NCBI GenBank assembly: GCA_025358235.1
Contig: JANYKH010000280.1
Location: forward strand, 1-7,238
Length of the DNA stretch: 7,238 nucleotides
Direction: 5' to 3'
Source: Chloroflexota bacterium
GTDB taxonomy: Bacteria; Chloroflexota; Dehalococcoidia; Dehalococcoidales; RBG-16-60-22
Shown: positions 6,598-7,238 of the stretch, piece by piece
Numbering within the stretch: the stretch's first letter is position 1
How the letters are laid out: every line of letters starts with the position of its first letter
The notes under the pieces: model-generated
Seen by the model: the letters and a program-made list of their open reading frames with translations, nothing else
What the model was told of the DNA's origin: nothing
Database searches by the model: none
Program-made: the position numbers and the translations under genes

Positions 6598-6603
6598 GGA
6601 AGG
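6596..6603 (+). promoter_or_regulatory. Shine-Dalgarno site for serS
   Basis: AAGGAAGG overlaps the lysS stop codon and lies 5 nt before the serS ATG. It is one of the two clear ribosome-binding sites in the window (the other is ybaB). It fixes the serS start and implies the two synthetases share a transcript. Confidence 0.65.
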
Positions 6604-6608
6604 TTGAA

Positions 6609-7238
6609 ATGCTTGACTTAAAATTCATCCGCGAAAATCCCGATATCGTCAAACAGGCCATCGCCAACCGGCACGATAACGCGCCGATTGATAAAGTCAT
6701 TGAATTGGATGCGAGCCGCCGTCAAAAAGTGCTCGAATTGGATAACCTGCGACGGGCCCGCAAGGAAGGCTCAAAAGGGCACCAGGAAAGCACGAGTAAA
6801 GAAGACCTTGCAGCCCAGGGCCGTAACCTGCGCGAACAGGTTAAAACTCTTGAAGATGAAGTCAAAGTTATCGACGATCAGTTGAAAGCCCTACTTCTTC
6901 AACTCCCCAACATTCCTGATGCTTCCGTCCCTGTCGGTGAGGGCGAACAGGATAATAAAATTGCCCGGACCTGGGGCGAACCCAAGAAATTCGATTTTCA
7001 ACCGGCCCCTCATTGGAAATTGGGCGAAGACCTGGATATCATCGATTTCGAGCGCGGCGTCAAGCTATCCGGCACCCGCTTTTATATCTTAAAAGGAATG
7101 GGGGCACGTCTCCAGCGGGCTTTGATATGGTACATGCTGGACACACACACCAGAAAGCATGGTTATTATGAGATTTATCCGCCGTATATGGTCAAACAGG
7201 AGACGATGTACGCCTCCGGCAACCTGCCCAAATTCGCG
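6609..7238 (+). CDS. serS: Seryl-tRNA synthetase, N-terminal 210 residues (cut by window edge)
   Basis: Class II synthetase that charges tRNA-Ser (and tRNA-Sec where present) with serine. The reading frame is open from ATG 6609 to the last base (exactly 210 codons), so the gene continues past the window; the family is usually about 420-430 residues. The start [18 protein letters not shown] is typical of the family. Residues about 30-100 form the long antiparallel coiled-coil arm that grips the tRNA-Ser variable arm, ending in [22 protein letters not shown] (about 95-116). The catalytic domain starts near [16 protein letters not shown] (135-150), and [26 protein letters not shown] plus YYEIYPPYM cover the motif 1 region. 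YASGNLPKF (201-209) is also typical. Motifs 2 and 3 lie beyond the edge. It follows lysS by 11 nt with a strong Shine-Dalgarno. Confidence 0.95.
   Translation, partial: MLDLKFIRENPDIVKQAIANRHDNAPIDKVIELDASRRQKVLELDNLRRARKEGSKGHQESTSKEDLAAQGRNLREQVKTLEDEVKVIDDQLKALLLQLPNIPDASVPVGEGEQDNKIARTWGEPKKFDFQPAPHWKLGEDLDIIDFERGVKLSGTRFYILKGMGARLQRALIWYMLDTHTRKHGYYEIYPPYMVKQETMYASGNLPKFA

Noticed and set aside
6688..6885. 65-aa + strand open frame
   Set aside because: Lies in another frame inside the serS coiled-coil arm; Lys/Arg-rich composition follows from the real frame.

Overview
This window is a compact stretch of bacterial chromosome with two housekeeping gene blocks on the + strand and one transporter gene on the - strand between them. 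Gene order and protein character (dnaX-ybaB-recR-recO, then a lysS-serS pair) point to a free-living bacterium of moderate GC. My best guess is Chloroflexota, possibly Dehalococcoidia, from overall resemblance only; I could not run a search. No phage, insertion sequence, CRISPR array, tRNA or rRNA is visible. There is no gene-free stretch over 300 bases; the longest, 4984-5127, is 144 bp.

Positions 22-3564 hold four co-directional genes: dnaX (DNA polymerase III clamp-loader subunit), a YbaB/EbfC nucleoid-associated protein overlapping it by 4 nt (ATGA), recR and recO. They link replication-clamp loading with RecOR-type recombinational repair (RecA loading at gaps) and look like one transcription unit. 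Positions 3571-4983 (- strand) encode a 14-helix MFS drug/solute exporter of the DHA2 type, which converges on recO with only 6 nt between stop codons. A divergent promoter region (4984-5127) separates it from lysS (lysyl-tRNA synthetase, 5128-6597). serS (seryl-tRNA synthetase) follows 11 nt later and is cut by the window's right edge.

Three signals go beyond routine annotation. (1) Inside dnaX, just after the ATPase/collar domains, a C7 run forms an in-frame slippery heptamer. A -1 shift there, or insertion of one C in the mRNA, meets TAA immediately. A 7-bp hairpin begins 6 nt downstream. This looks like a C-based programmed site making a short gamma form (366 aa) beside full-length tau (579 aa). 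(2) TATAAT boxes lie exactly 7 nt before an ATG at dnaX, at the MFS gene and at a 6-codon mini-ORF upstream of lysS, which suggests leaderless transcripts. (3) The lysS mini-ORF ends 3 nt before the lysS start and in the same frame, so lysS translation may depend on re-initiation.
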